A DNA stretch of 54,288 nt from Candidatus Blastococcus massiliensis AP3 (GTDB lineage: Bacteria; Actinomycetota; Actinomycetes; Mycobacteriales; Geodermatophilaceae), in assembly GCF_000582785.1 (NCBI RefSeq), contig NZ_HG931173.1:1417912-1472199 (forward strand), read 5' to 3'. Of the stretch, positions 48,246 through 54,288 are shown piece by piece; the stretch's first letter is position 1, and each line of letters begins with the position of its first letter. The notes beneath the pieces are model-generated. The model saw only the letters and a list, made by a program, of their open reading frames with translations, did not search any database and had not been told where the DNA came from. The translations under genes and the position numbers were made by a program.

Positions 48246-49070
48246 TCAGAAGGCCGGCAGCACGGCGCCTTCGTAGTTGTCCTCGATGAACTGACGCACC
48301 TCGTCCGAGTGCAGCAGCTCCTCGAGCAACCGGATGCGCTCGTCGCCCTCGTCGCCGCTGCGCACGACCAGCAGGTTGGCGTTCGGGTTGCCCTCGCCCT
48401 CCTCCAGCACCAGCGCGTCCTCGGCCGGCGAGAGGTCGGCGTCGATCGCGTAGTTGCCGTTGATGACCGCGGCGTCGACGTCGGCCAGCGAGCGGGGCAG
48501 CTGGGCGGCCTCGACCTCCTGGATCTCGAGGTTCTTCGGGTTGTCCTCGATGTCGAGGGACGTCGGGGCGGAGTCCCCGGTGTCGGCGAGCGCGAGCAGG
48601 TCGTTCGCCTCGAGCAGGCGGAGCGCGCGGCCGGCGTTCGTCGGGTCGTTCGGGATCGCGATCGTGGCGCCGTCGGGCAGGTCGGCCACGTCGGTCAGCG
48701 ACTCGGAGTAGAGGCCCAACGGCTCGATGTGCACCGGCTCCAGCGCGGTGAAGTCGTAGCCGGCGTTGGCCTCCTGCTCTTCCAGGTAGGGCACCGTCTG
48801 GAAGTAGTTCGCGTCGAGCGAGCCGTCGTCCAGGGCGACGTTGGGCTGCACGTAGTCGGTGAACTCCACGACCTCGAGCTCCAGGCCGGCCTCCTCGGCG
48901 AGCTCCTCGGAGATGAAGTCGAGGATCTCGCCGTGCGGCACTGGGGAGGCGCCGACGCGCAGCGGCTCGTCGGCACCCGAGAGCTGGGCGTCCCCTCCCC
49001 CGCAGGCGGTGAGGGCCAGGACTGCTGCGGTGGCGGCGGCGGCGAGGGCGGACTTCCGGGGGCGGCGCAT
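48246..49070 (-). CDS. metQ: Methionine ABC transporter substrate-binding lipoprotein (NlpA/MetQ)
   Basis: The 274-residue product has lipobox LALTAC followed by a NlpA/MetQ fold: LRVGASPVPHGEILDFI, EVVEFTDYVQPNVALDDGSLDANYFQTVPYLE, IAIPNDPTNAGRALRLLEANDLLAL and NGNYAIDADLSPAEDAL. It binds methionine (or a related amino acid) outside the membrane for MetI/MetN. ATG 49070 has AAGGAG upstream. It is the last gene of metNIQ. Confidence 0.94.
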   Translation of the reverse strand: MRRPRKSALAAAATAAVLALTACGGGDAQLSGADEPLRVGASPVPHGEILDFISEELAEEAGLELEVVEFTDYVQPNVALDDGSLDANYFQTVPYLEEQEANAGYDFTALEPVHIEPLGLYSESLTDVADLPDGATIAIPNDPTNAGRALRLLEANDLLALADTGDSAPTSLDIEDNPKNLEIQEVEAAQLPRSLADVDAAVINGNYAIDADLSPAEDALVLEEGEGNPNANLLVVRSGDEGDERIRLLEELLHSDEVRQFIEDNYEGAVLPAF

Positions 49071-49112
49071 GAGTGGGTCTCCTTGCGAGGTGGGTCGTAC
49101 GGGTACGGGGGT

Positions 49113-49772
49113 TCAGGCGTGCGCGAGCCGGCGCGACCAGCGATCGCCGACCCATTGGAGGAGCTGGACGATCACCAGCAGGAGGACGACGGTCGCGACC
49201 GTGATGTCGGTGCGGAACTGCTGGTAGCCGTAGCGGATGGCGAAATCGCCCAGCCCGCCGCCGCCGATGGCGCCGGCCATCGCCGAGTAGCTGATCAGCG
49301 CCACGACGGTGACGGTGACACCGGCGACCAGCGACGGCAGCGCCTCGGGCAGCAGCACGGTGCGGACCACGTCGCGCCGACGGGCGCCCATGGACAGGGT
49401 GGCCTCGACCTTGCCGGGGCTCACCTCGCGCAGGCTGGTCTCCACCAGGCGGGCGAGGAACGGGACGGCGCCGATGGTGAGCGGGACGATCGTCGCCGTC
49501 GAGCCGATCGTGGTGCCGACGATGCCGCGGGTCACCGGGGCCACGAGCACCAGCAGGATGATGAACGGCAGCGAGCGGCCGAGGTTGACGACCAGGCCGA
49601 GCGCCCGGTGGAGCACCGGGCGCGGGGAGAGCGCGCCGGGCGCGGTGATGGTCAGCAGCACGCCGAGCGGCACACCGATCAGCACGGTGAGCACCGTGGA
49701 GACGCCGACCATGTAGAGGGTGTCCCACGTGGCCTCGGCCAGCTGCGGGGCGATCCGGGACCAGTCGTTCAC
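49113..49772 (-). CDS. metI: Methionine ABC transporter permease
   Basis: This 219-residue permease has five helices. The family N-terminus is WDTLYMVGVSTVLTVLIGVPLGVLL, and the EAA-type loop VEATLSMGARRRDVVRTVLLPEALPSLVAG contacts MetN. It continues with LISYSAMAGAIGGGGLGDFAIRYGYQ. GTG 49772 overlaps the metN stop. Confidence 0.94.
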   Translation of the reverse strand: MNDWSRIAPQLAEATWDTLYMVGVSTVLTVLIGVPLGVLLTITAPGALSPRPVLHRALGLVVNLGRSLPFIILLVLVAPVTRGIVGTTIGSTATIVPLTIGAVPFLARLVETSLREVSPGKVEATLSMGARRRDVVRTVLLPEALPSLVAGVTVTVVALISYSAMAGAIGGGGLGDFAIRYGYQQFRTDITVATVVLLLVIVQLLQWVGDRWSRRLAHA

Positions 49773-50869
49773 CGCTGCACGTCCGGGGCGTCGAGGAAGC
49801 GGGGTTCGTAGGGCGCGTGGACCGGGTCGCCCTCCGACCCCTCGGGCTGGTCGTGGACGTCGATCGGGAGCGGCTCGTCCCCCGGCACGGCCCGCTCCAC
49901 CAGCGAGCCGCCGTCCCGGAGCCGCTGCAGCGCGCCGTCGAGCCGGCCGTCGTCACCGGAGACCGACAGCAGCAGCCGCCCGAACCGCCGGCCGGCGACG
50001 GTCTCCACCGAGCCGCCGACGATCTCGACGTCCAGCCCGAGTTCGCCGGCGAGGGTGCGCAGCACCCGGCCCTCCGGGGCCGCCTCGGTGACCGTCACGC
50101 GCACCAGGTCGCCGGTCGCGCCTGCGACGGCGGGTGCGGGCAGCAGCTGCGCGGCCAGCGGCGAGTGCGGTCGGGTCAGCACCTCGGCGAGCGGGCCGCC
50201 GTCGACCACCCGGCCATGATCCAGGAGCACGGCGCTGTCGCAGACCGCCCGGACGACGGCCATCTCGTGGGTGATCAGCAGGACGGTGAGCCCCAGCTCC
50301 GCGCGGACCTGCCGGAGGAGCTCCAGGACCCCGGCGGTGCTGGCGGGATCCAGCGCGCTGGTCGCCTCGTCGCAGAGCAGCACCTTGGGGCGGGCGGCCA
50401 GCGCCCGGGCGATCGCCACGCGCTGCTTCTGCCCGCCCGAGAGCTGCCCGGGGCGGGAGCCGTGCCGGTCGCCGAGCCCCACCAGATCCAGCAGGTCGGC
50501 CACGCGGCGGCGCCGCTCGCTCCGCCCCATGCCGGCCAGTTCGAGGGGATGCTCGACGTTCCCGGCGGCGGTCCGTGAGTCCAGCAGGTTGAAGTGCTGG
50601 AAGATCATGCCGACGGAGCGGCGGGCCGTCCGGACACCGTCGTCGTCGAGGTCGGTGAGCACCTGGTCGTCGACGACGACCCGGCCCGAGGTCGGCCGTT
50701 CCAGCAGGTTCACCATGCGGGCGAGGGTGCTCTTGCCCGAGCCGCTGGGACCGACGACGCCGGCGAACTCCCCGGCCGCGACCGACAGCGAGATGCCGTC
50801 GACAGCGGTCACCTCGGCCGCCCCGCGGCGGGCGGGGAAGACCTTGCGGACGTCGGTCAGTTCGATCAC
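49769..50869 (-). CDS. metN: Methionine ABC transporter ATP-binding protein
   Basis: The 366-residue product has Walker A GPSGSGKST, FQHFNLLDSRT, signature LSGGQKQRVAIARAL, Walker B VLLCDEATSALDP and His switch ITHEMAVV. A C-terminal NIL domain follows (from about residue 245: LVRVTVTEAAPEGRVLRTLAGELGLDVEIVGGSVETV), which binds methionine and causes trans-inhibition in relatives. Start GTG 50869 (VIELTDVRKVF) has GAGG six bases upstream. GTG 50902 would add 11 residues of Pro/Arg-rich sequence. It lies behind a leader ORF (50956-51024). Confidence 0.94.
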   Translation of the reverse strand: MIELTDVRKVFPARRGAAEVTAVDGISLSVAAGEFAGVVGPSGSGKSTLARMVNLLERPTSGRVVVDDQVLTDLDDDGVRTARRSVGMIFQHFNLLDSRTAAGNVEHPLELAGMGRSERRRRVADLLDLVGLGDRHGSRPGQLSGGQKQRVAIARALAARPKVLLCDEATSALDPASTAGVLELLRQVRAELGLTVLLITHEMAVVRAVCDSAVLLDHGRVVDGGPLAEVLTRPHSPLAAQLLPAPAVAGATGDLVRVTVTEAAPEGRVLRTLAGELGLDVEIVGGSVETVAGRRFGRLLLSVSGDDGRLDGALQRLRDGGSLVERAVPGDEPLPIDVHDQPEGSEGDPVHAPYEPRFLDAPDVQR

Positions 50870-50955
50870 GGGGGGCCTCGGCGGAGCTCGGCGGTGCGGC
50901 ACGGGACTGGGCGCCGGCGCGGGAGTACCCCGTGCGGGCGCGAAGGAGTCCGGAG

Positions 50956-51024
50956 CTAGAGCCGGCTGGCCGTGCGCATGAGATCGATGGCGCGCCGACG
51001 CGTCAGCACACCACCCCGCAGCAT
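50956..51024 (-). CDS. Putative leader peptide upstream of metN
   Basis: A 22-codon ORF from ATG 51024 (or 17 codons from GTG 51009) ends in TAG 87 bases before metN. From the GTG it reads VLTRRRAIDLMRTASRL, resembling the LTRRxxxDLxRxxS pattern of short actinobacterial leader peptides found before sulfur and amino-acid uptake genes (from memory). A methionine codon sits near the end. Downstream, GCACGGG (50899-50905) and CCCGTGC (50929-50935) can pair, with GCGCCGGCGC inside, forming a hairpin just before metN. A GATGAT box lies 6 bases before the ATG. The rest of this 303-base gap holds the recR terminator repeat and about 90 bases (51025-51113) with nothing else recognised. Confidence 0.58.
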   Translation of the reverse strand: MLRGGVLTRRRAIDLMRTASRL

Positions 51025-51113
51025 CCGCCGATCATCCCCCCACGACGCTCGCCCCTGCCACGTAGGGGCCCCGATGTGAGACAACCCTCAACTGCTTGGT
51101 GACGTACTGGAAC

Positions 51114-51170
51114 GGCCCCGCTGCAGGGGCCCGCCGCGAGCGTGCGAGCGGTGGGGGCAGCGGGGTCCTT
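51114..51170 (-). terminator. Hairpin element directly after recR (copy A)
   Basis: In transcript direction it begins at the recR stop: TGA-GAAAGGACCCCGCTG, then a centre CCCACCGCTCGCACGCTCG, then CAGCGGGGCC. The outer arms GGACCCCGCTG and CAGCGGGGCC pair, and the centre can form a second stem. It is nearly identical to copy B after oppA. Confidence 0.72.
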
Positions 51171-51172
51171 TC

Positions 51173-51772
51173 TCAGGCGTTGATGCGGCGGCGGCCCTCG
51201 AAGGCACGCCCCAGGGTGACCTCGTCTGCGTACTCGAGGTCACCGCCCACGGGCAGCCCGCTGGCCAGGCGGCTCACGGTGAGGCCCATCGGGCCGACCA
51301 GGCGGGCCAGGTAGGCGGCGGTCGCCTCGCCCTCGAGGTTGGGGTCGGTGGCGATGATCAGCTCGGTGACCGCGCCGCTCATCAGCCGGGTCATGAGCTC
51401 CTTGACCCGCAGGTCGTCCGGGCCCACGCCGTCGATCGGGCTGATCGCGCCGCCCAGCACGTGGTAGCGGCCGCGGAACTCACGGGTGCGCTCGATGGCG
51501 ACGACGTCCTTGGGCTCCTCGACGACGCACAGCACGTCCTCGGAGCGGCGCGGGTCGCGGCAGATCCGGCACTGCTCGGCCTCGGCGACGTTGTAGCAGG
51601 TGACGCAGAAGCGGACCTCGGCCTGCACCCGGTTGAGCGCGGCGACCAGCCGGCTCACGTCGGCGGACTCGGACGCGAGCAGGTGGAAGGCGATGCGCTG
51701 CGCGCTCTTGGGCCCGACGCCGGGCAGGCGGCCGAGCTCGTCGATGAGGTCCTGGACGGCACCCTCGTACAC
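51173..51772 (-). CDS. recR: Recombination mediator RecR
   Basis: The 199-residue product has an N-terminal helix-hairpin-helix ([23 protein letters not shown]), a zinc finger ([16 protein letters not shown]) and a Toprim domain ([30 protein letters not shown]). RecR works with RecO (and RecF) to load RecA on gapped DNA. GTG 51772 has GAGGG upstream. It follows ybaB by 37 bases in the conserved dnaX-ybaB-recR order, here interrupted by an acyl-CoA dehydrogenase. Confidence 0.97.
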   Translation of the reverse strand: MYEGAVQDLIDELGRLPGVGPKSAQRIAFHLLASESADVSRLVAALNRVQAEVRFCVTCYNVAEAEQCRICRDPRRSEDVLCVVEEPKDVVAIERTREFRGRYHVLGGAISPIDGVGPDDLRVKELMTRLMSGAVTELIIATDPNLEGEATAAYLARLVGPMGLTVSRLASGLPVGGDLEYADEVTLGRAFEGRRRINA

Positions 51773-51809
51773 GGTGTCCCTCGATCTGTCGGGGAGTCGG
51801 GAAGGCCGG

Positions 51810-52160
51810 TCAGAGCCCGGGCAGGCCCAGGCCTCCGCCCGGTCCACCACCGAGGCCGCCGGCCAGCGGGCCCATGGTGTCGGCCGCGAGCTGGTCGACG
51901 GCGCGCTTGGCGTCGCGCACGGCGGCGACCACGAGGTCCTGCAGGGTCTCCAGGTCGTCGGGGTCGACGGCGTCCGGGGCGATGGTGAGCGCGGTGAGGT
52001 CACCGCCACCGGTCATCGTCGCCGAGACGAGCCCGCCACCGGCGGTGCCGGTGACCTCGCGGGCGGCGAGCTCCTCCTGCGCCGCGACGAGCTGCTGCTG
52101 CATCTGCTGCGCCTGCTTCATCAGCTGCGCCAGGTCGGGCTGGCCTCCACCGGGGAACAT
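51810..52160 (-). CDS. YbaB/EbfC family nucleoid-associated protein
   Basis: This 116-residue protein has the family helix [47 protein letters not shown] and a Gly/Leu-rich tail. It binds DNA as a dimer and is conserved between dnaX and recR. ATG 52160 was chosen because TACTCT lies 6 bases upstream (leaderless pattern). An upstream GTG would add 16 unconserved residues. Confidence 0.93.
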   Translation of the reverse strand: MFPGGGQPDLAQLMKQAQQMQQQLVAAQEELAAREVTGTAGGGLVSATMTGGGDLTALTIAPDAVDPDDLETLQDLVVAAVRDAKRAVDQLAADTMGPLAGGLGGGPGGGLGLPGL

Positions 52161-52166
52161 GCCCCG

Positions 52167-52172
52167 AGAGTA
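52167..52172 (-). promoter_or_regulatory. -10 box (TACTCT) for leaderless ybaB-recR
   Basis: TACTCT on the minus strand is followed by CGGGGC and the ybaB ATG, giving the ybaB-recR pair its own promoter, separate from dnaX. Confidence 0.5.
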
Positions 52173-52224
52173 GGCCCCGGGTACGACCGGCGGCGCCGCG
52201 CCGACCACCGCCGCCCCCTGGGCC

Positions 52225-53403
52225 TCAGCTCTCCCGGTCGCGCTCGACGAGCCGCCGGACGATGACGTTGCGCTGGATCTCGTTGGTGCCCTCGCCCACG
52301 ATCATCAGCGGGGCGTCGCGGAAGTAGCGCTCGATGTCGAGCTCGGCCGAGTAACCGGCGGCGCCGTGGATCCGCATGGCGTCCAGGGCCACCTGCATGC
52401 AGGCCTCGGAGGCGAACAGCTTGGCCATGCCGGCCTCGAGGTCGCTGCGCCGCCCGGCGTCGATGCCCGCCGCCGCGTCGAGGACCAGCAGCCGCGAGGC
52501 GTGCACCTTGGTCGCCATGTCGGCCAGGAGGTTGCCCACCGACTGGTGCTCCCAGATCGGCTTGCCGAACGTCTCGCGCTGCTGGGCGTAGGCCAGCGCG
52601 TCGTCCAGCGCCGCCTGCCCGACCCCGACCGCGCGGGCGGCCACCTGGACCCGGCCGAGCTCGAGGCCGGACATGAAGTGGGCGAAGCCCTGCCCCTCCT
52701 CGCCGCCGAGGAGGTTGCCGGCCGGGACGCGCGAGCCGGCGAAGGACAGCTCGCAGGACTCCACGCCCCGGTAGCCGAGCTTGGGCAGGTCGCGGGAGAC
52801 CTCCACCTGGCCCGGCTCGACGAGCAGGATGCTGATCCCGCTGTGCCGGGGGCTGGCCTGCGGGTCGGTCTTCACCAGCGTGGCGATCAGTCCGGCGTGC
52901 CGGGCATTGGTGATCCAGGTCTTGCTGCCGTCGACGACGTACTCCGCGTCGGATCCGGAGCCGTCCCGCACCGCGCGGGTGCGGATGTCCTGGAGGTCGC
53001 TCCCGCCGCTGGGCTCGGTGAGCGCCATCGCGGCGCGGACCTCGCCGGTGGCCATCCGAGGCAGCCACCGCTCCTGCTGCTCCGGGGTGCCGTACCGGGC
53101 GAGCATCAGCGCGACGACGCTGTGCCCCCCGATCGCGCCGGCCAGGCTCATCCAGCCGCGGGCCAGCTGCTCGGTGACCAGCGCGAAGCAGCGGGTGGAG
53201 ACGGCCGACTCGCTCCACCGCCCGGGGACGGCGAGCCCGAAGACGCCCATCTCCTTCATCTGGTCGATCAGCGCGTGCGGGTACTCCTGCGCGCGCTCCA
53301 GGTCGCCGGCGCGCGGCCGCACCTCCCGGTCGACCCACGTCGCGACCGCCTCGACGATCGCCTGCTCGTCCTCGGGGAGGCCCCGCACGTCCACTCCGCT
53401 CAT
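52225..53403 (-). CDS. Acyl-CoA dehydrogenase
   Basis: The 392-residue product has the three-domain fold. It has an N-terminal helical region ([26 protein letters not shown]), the FAD/substrate motif [18 protein letters not shown] and [11 protein letters not shown]-terminal helices include [23 protein letters not shown] and [38 protein letters not shown]. The Glu of GEGTNE is the family's usual catalytic base position. It oxidises an acyl-CoA to the enoyl-CoA and passes electrons to ETF. Chain-length specificity is not evident. ATG 53403 overlaps the dnaX stop (ATGA), placing it between dnaX and ybaB. Confidence 0.93.
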   Translation of the reverse strand: MSGVDVRGLPEDEQAIVEAVATWVDREVRPRAGDLERAQEYPHALIDQMKEMGVFGLAVPGRWSESAVSTRCFALVTEQLARGWMSLAGAIGGHSVVALMLARYGTPEQQERWLPRMATGEVRAAMALTEPSGGSDLQDIRTRAVRDGSGSDAEYVVDGSKTWITNARHAGLIATLVKTDPQASPRHSGISILLVEPGQVEVSRDLPKLGYRGVESCELSFAGSRVPAGNLLGGEEGQGFAHFMSGLELGRVQVAARAVGVGQAALDDALAYAQQRETFGKPIWEHQSVGNLLADMATKVHASRLLVLDAAAGIDAGRRSDLEAGMAKLFASEACMQVALDAMRIHGAAGYSAELDIERYFRDAPLMIVGEGTNEIQRNVIVRRLVERDRES

Positions 53404-54288
53404 CCGTCGATCGGCCGGGCGCCGAGCTGGGCCTTCAGCAGCGACAGCGCCGCCTGTTCGGGGTCGACGGCGGGCTCGGGCTCGCGGCCGGCTCCGGCGG
53501 ACGCCTCCTCGGCGCGCTCGGCCATGAGCTCACGCGCCTCCGCCGCCTCGGCCGCGCGCGCCGCCTCCTGGGCGTCCGCCCGGCTGACCGCGGGACCCGG
53601 TGCCGCGGCGCCCTCGACGACGACCTGCACCTTCCAGCGGACGCCGAGGAGCTCCTGCAGCGCCGTGCGGAGGACGTCCTTGTTGAGGTCGTCACCCAAC
53701 ATCTTGGCCAGGGCGGGCGAGGTGGCGGCCAGCGTGAGGACGCCGCCGGCGAGGTCGTGCACCTGGGCGCTCTTGAGCAGCGCCTCGGTCGTGCGCTTGT
53801 GCCCGCGGACCACCTTGAGCAGTTCGGGCCACACCCGGCGGACGTCGCTCGTGTTCAGCGCCCCCTCGGCCTCGGGTGGGTTGGCGGAGACCACCGGCGT
53901 CGGGTCACCGCCCCGGGGCGCCGGGGAGGACTCCGCGGCCGGAGGCGGGGCCGCAGGCGTCGGTGCCGCGACCCGTGCGGCGGCGGCCGCGACCGCCCCG
54001 GCTGGGCGGGGTGCGGCCAGTCCTCGTCGTCGGTGGGCTCCGGCGGCAGCGGGATGTCGGGCTCCCGCGGCGCCTGACGCGCGGCGGAGCGCCCGCCCGA
54101 TCCGGGCTGCACCGTCTCCGGCCAGCCGTCGCCGGCAGGGTCCGGAGCCGGTGCCGCCGCGGCGGCGGGCGCGGGAGTCGGGGCCTCGGGGCGCTGCGAG
54201 GGGCGCTGGTACTCCCGCTTGGCGGGGGTGGCGGCCGGTGCGGACGTCCGGTGGACCGGAGCGGCCGCGGGCGCCTGCGGAGCCGGTG
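53400..54288 (-). CDS. dnaX: DNA polymerase III gamma/tau subunit, C-terminal part (partial, frameshifted)
   Basis: The 5' end lies beyond the window. From the window edge the reading frame gives an Ala/Pro-rich linker with KREYQRPSQRPEAP and DIPLPPEPTDDEDWPHPA. The conserved C-terminal domain (ALNTSDVRRVWPELLKVVRGHKRTTEALLKSAQV...LAKMLGDDLN...LRTALQELLGVRW) is in the -1 frame and ends at TGA 53400. The change of frame falls at about 53990-54010, next to a GGGG run (complement of 53996-53999). Third-position G/C supports each frame on its own side. Unshifted translation would stop at 53855, about 50 codons later. The tau C-terminus binds polymerase and helicase in other bacteria. Confidence 0.85.
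   Translation of the reverse strand, partial: TGSAGARGRSGPPDVRTGRHPRQAGVPAPLAAPRGPDSRARRRGGTGSGPCRRRLAGDGAARIGRALRRASGAAGARHPAAAGAHRRRGLAAPRPAGAVAAAAARVAAPTPAAPPPAAESSPAPRGGDPTPVVSANPPEAEGALNTSDVRRVWPELLKVVRGHKRTTEALLKSAQVHDLAGGVLTLAATSPALAKMLGDDLNKDVLRTALQELLGVRWKVQVVVEGAAAPGPAVSRADAQEAARAAEAAEARELMAERAEEASAGAGREPEPAVDPEQAALSLLKAQLGARPIDG

Noticed and set aside
50870-51113. SAM riboswitch upstream of metN
   Set aside because: No recognisable SAM-I, SAM-II or SAM-IV core could be traced, whereas a leader ORF and hairpin explain the region better.

Overview
The window reads as chromosome from a very GC-rich actinobacterium. Nearly every third codon position is G or C, GTG starts are frequent, many start codons sit 6 to 8 bases after a TAnnnT box (leaderless pattern), and neighbouring genes commonly overlap by ATGA or GTGA. 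The gene set (GatB/YqeY next to a YkuE-like phosphoesterase, 421-residue LysC with Asd, recR-ybaB-dnaX, ATP-grasp/alpha-E/transglutaminase) fits Actinomycetota. Family Geodermatophilaceae is my best guess, from memory of similar proteins, not from a search. No phage, insertion sequence, CRISPR array, integrase or rRNA was seen.

Layout. 1-1700: tail of a Gly/Pro-rich protein (probably a penicillin-binding protein), yqeY, a metallophosphoesterase and tRNA-Pro(CGG) with its terminator. 1774-8344: an S9 peptidase, lysC-asd, a phospholipase D-like protein and an XRE regulator with a cysteine-rich tail. 8353-12079: a fused SecDF and an AI-2E-type permease. 12129-17796: a complete Mrp Na+/H+ antiporter operon (A/B fused, C, D, E, F, G). 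17826-20598: a membrane-anchored universal stress protein, and leuA behind a short leucine-codon leader peptide. 20627-27179: a second complete Mrp operon on the other strand. 27264-29958: a NarL-type two-component system divergent from a small membrane protein. 30052-37379: an ABC-F ATPase, a clostripain-like lipoprotein, and a transglutaminase / alpha-E / ATP-grasp operon. 37644-41997: a pirin, a frameshifted VOC protein, a TPM-domain membrane protein and a Rieske protein. 42102-50869: an oligopeptide ABC importer (oppABCDF) and a methionine ABC importer (metNIQ) behind a second leader peptide. 51173-54288: recR, ybaB, an acyl-CoA dehydrogenase and the 3' part of dnaX.

Themes. Ion and pH homeostasis is over-represented (two Mrp systems of 7-subunit content). 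Peptide and amino-acid handling recurs: S9 peptidase, C11 peptidase, peptide and methionine import, aspartate-family and leucine synthesis. Two biosynthesis or uptake units carry short leader ORFs that look like attenuation devices.

The least explained material is non-coding. There are two copies of a perfect or near-perfect palindrome whose arms co-vary, and three copies of a ~55-base hairpin element, two of which begin directly at a stop codon. Two genes (VOC and dnaX) each need a -1 shift to read through. Both shifts lie next to G/C runs, so sequence error is the first explanation to exclude, although dnaX is the classic site of programmed frameshifting in other bacteria.
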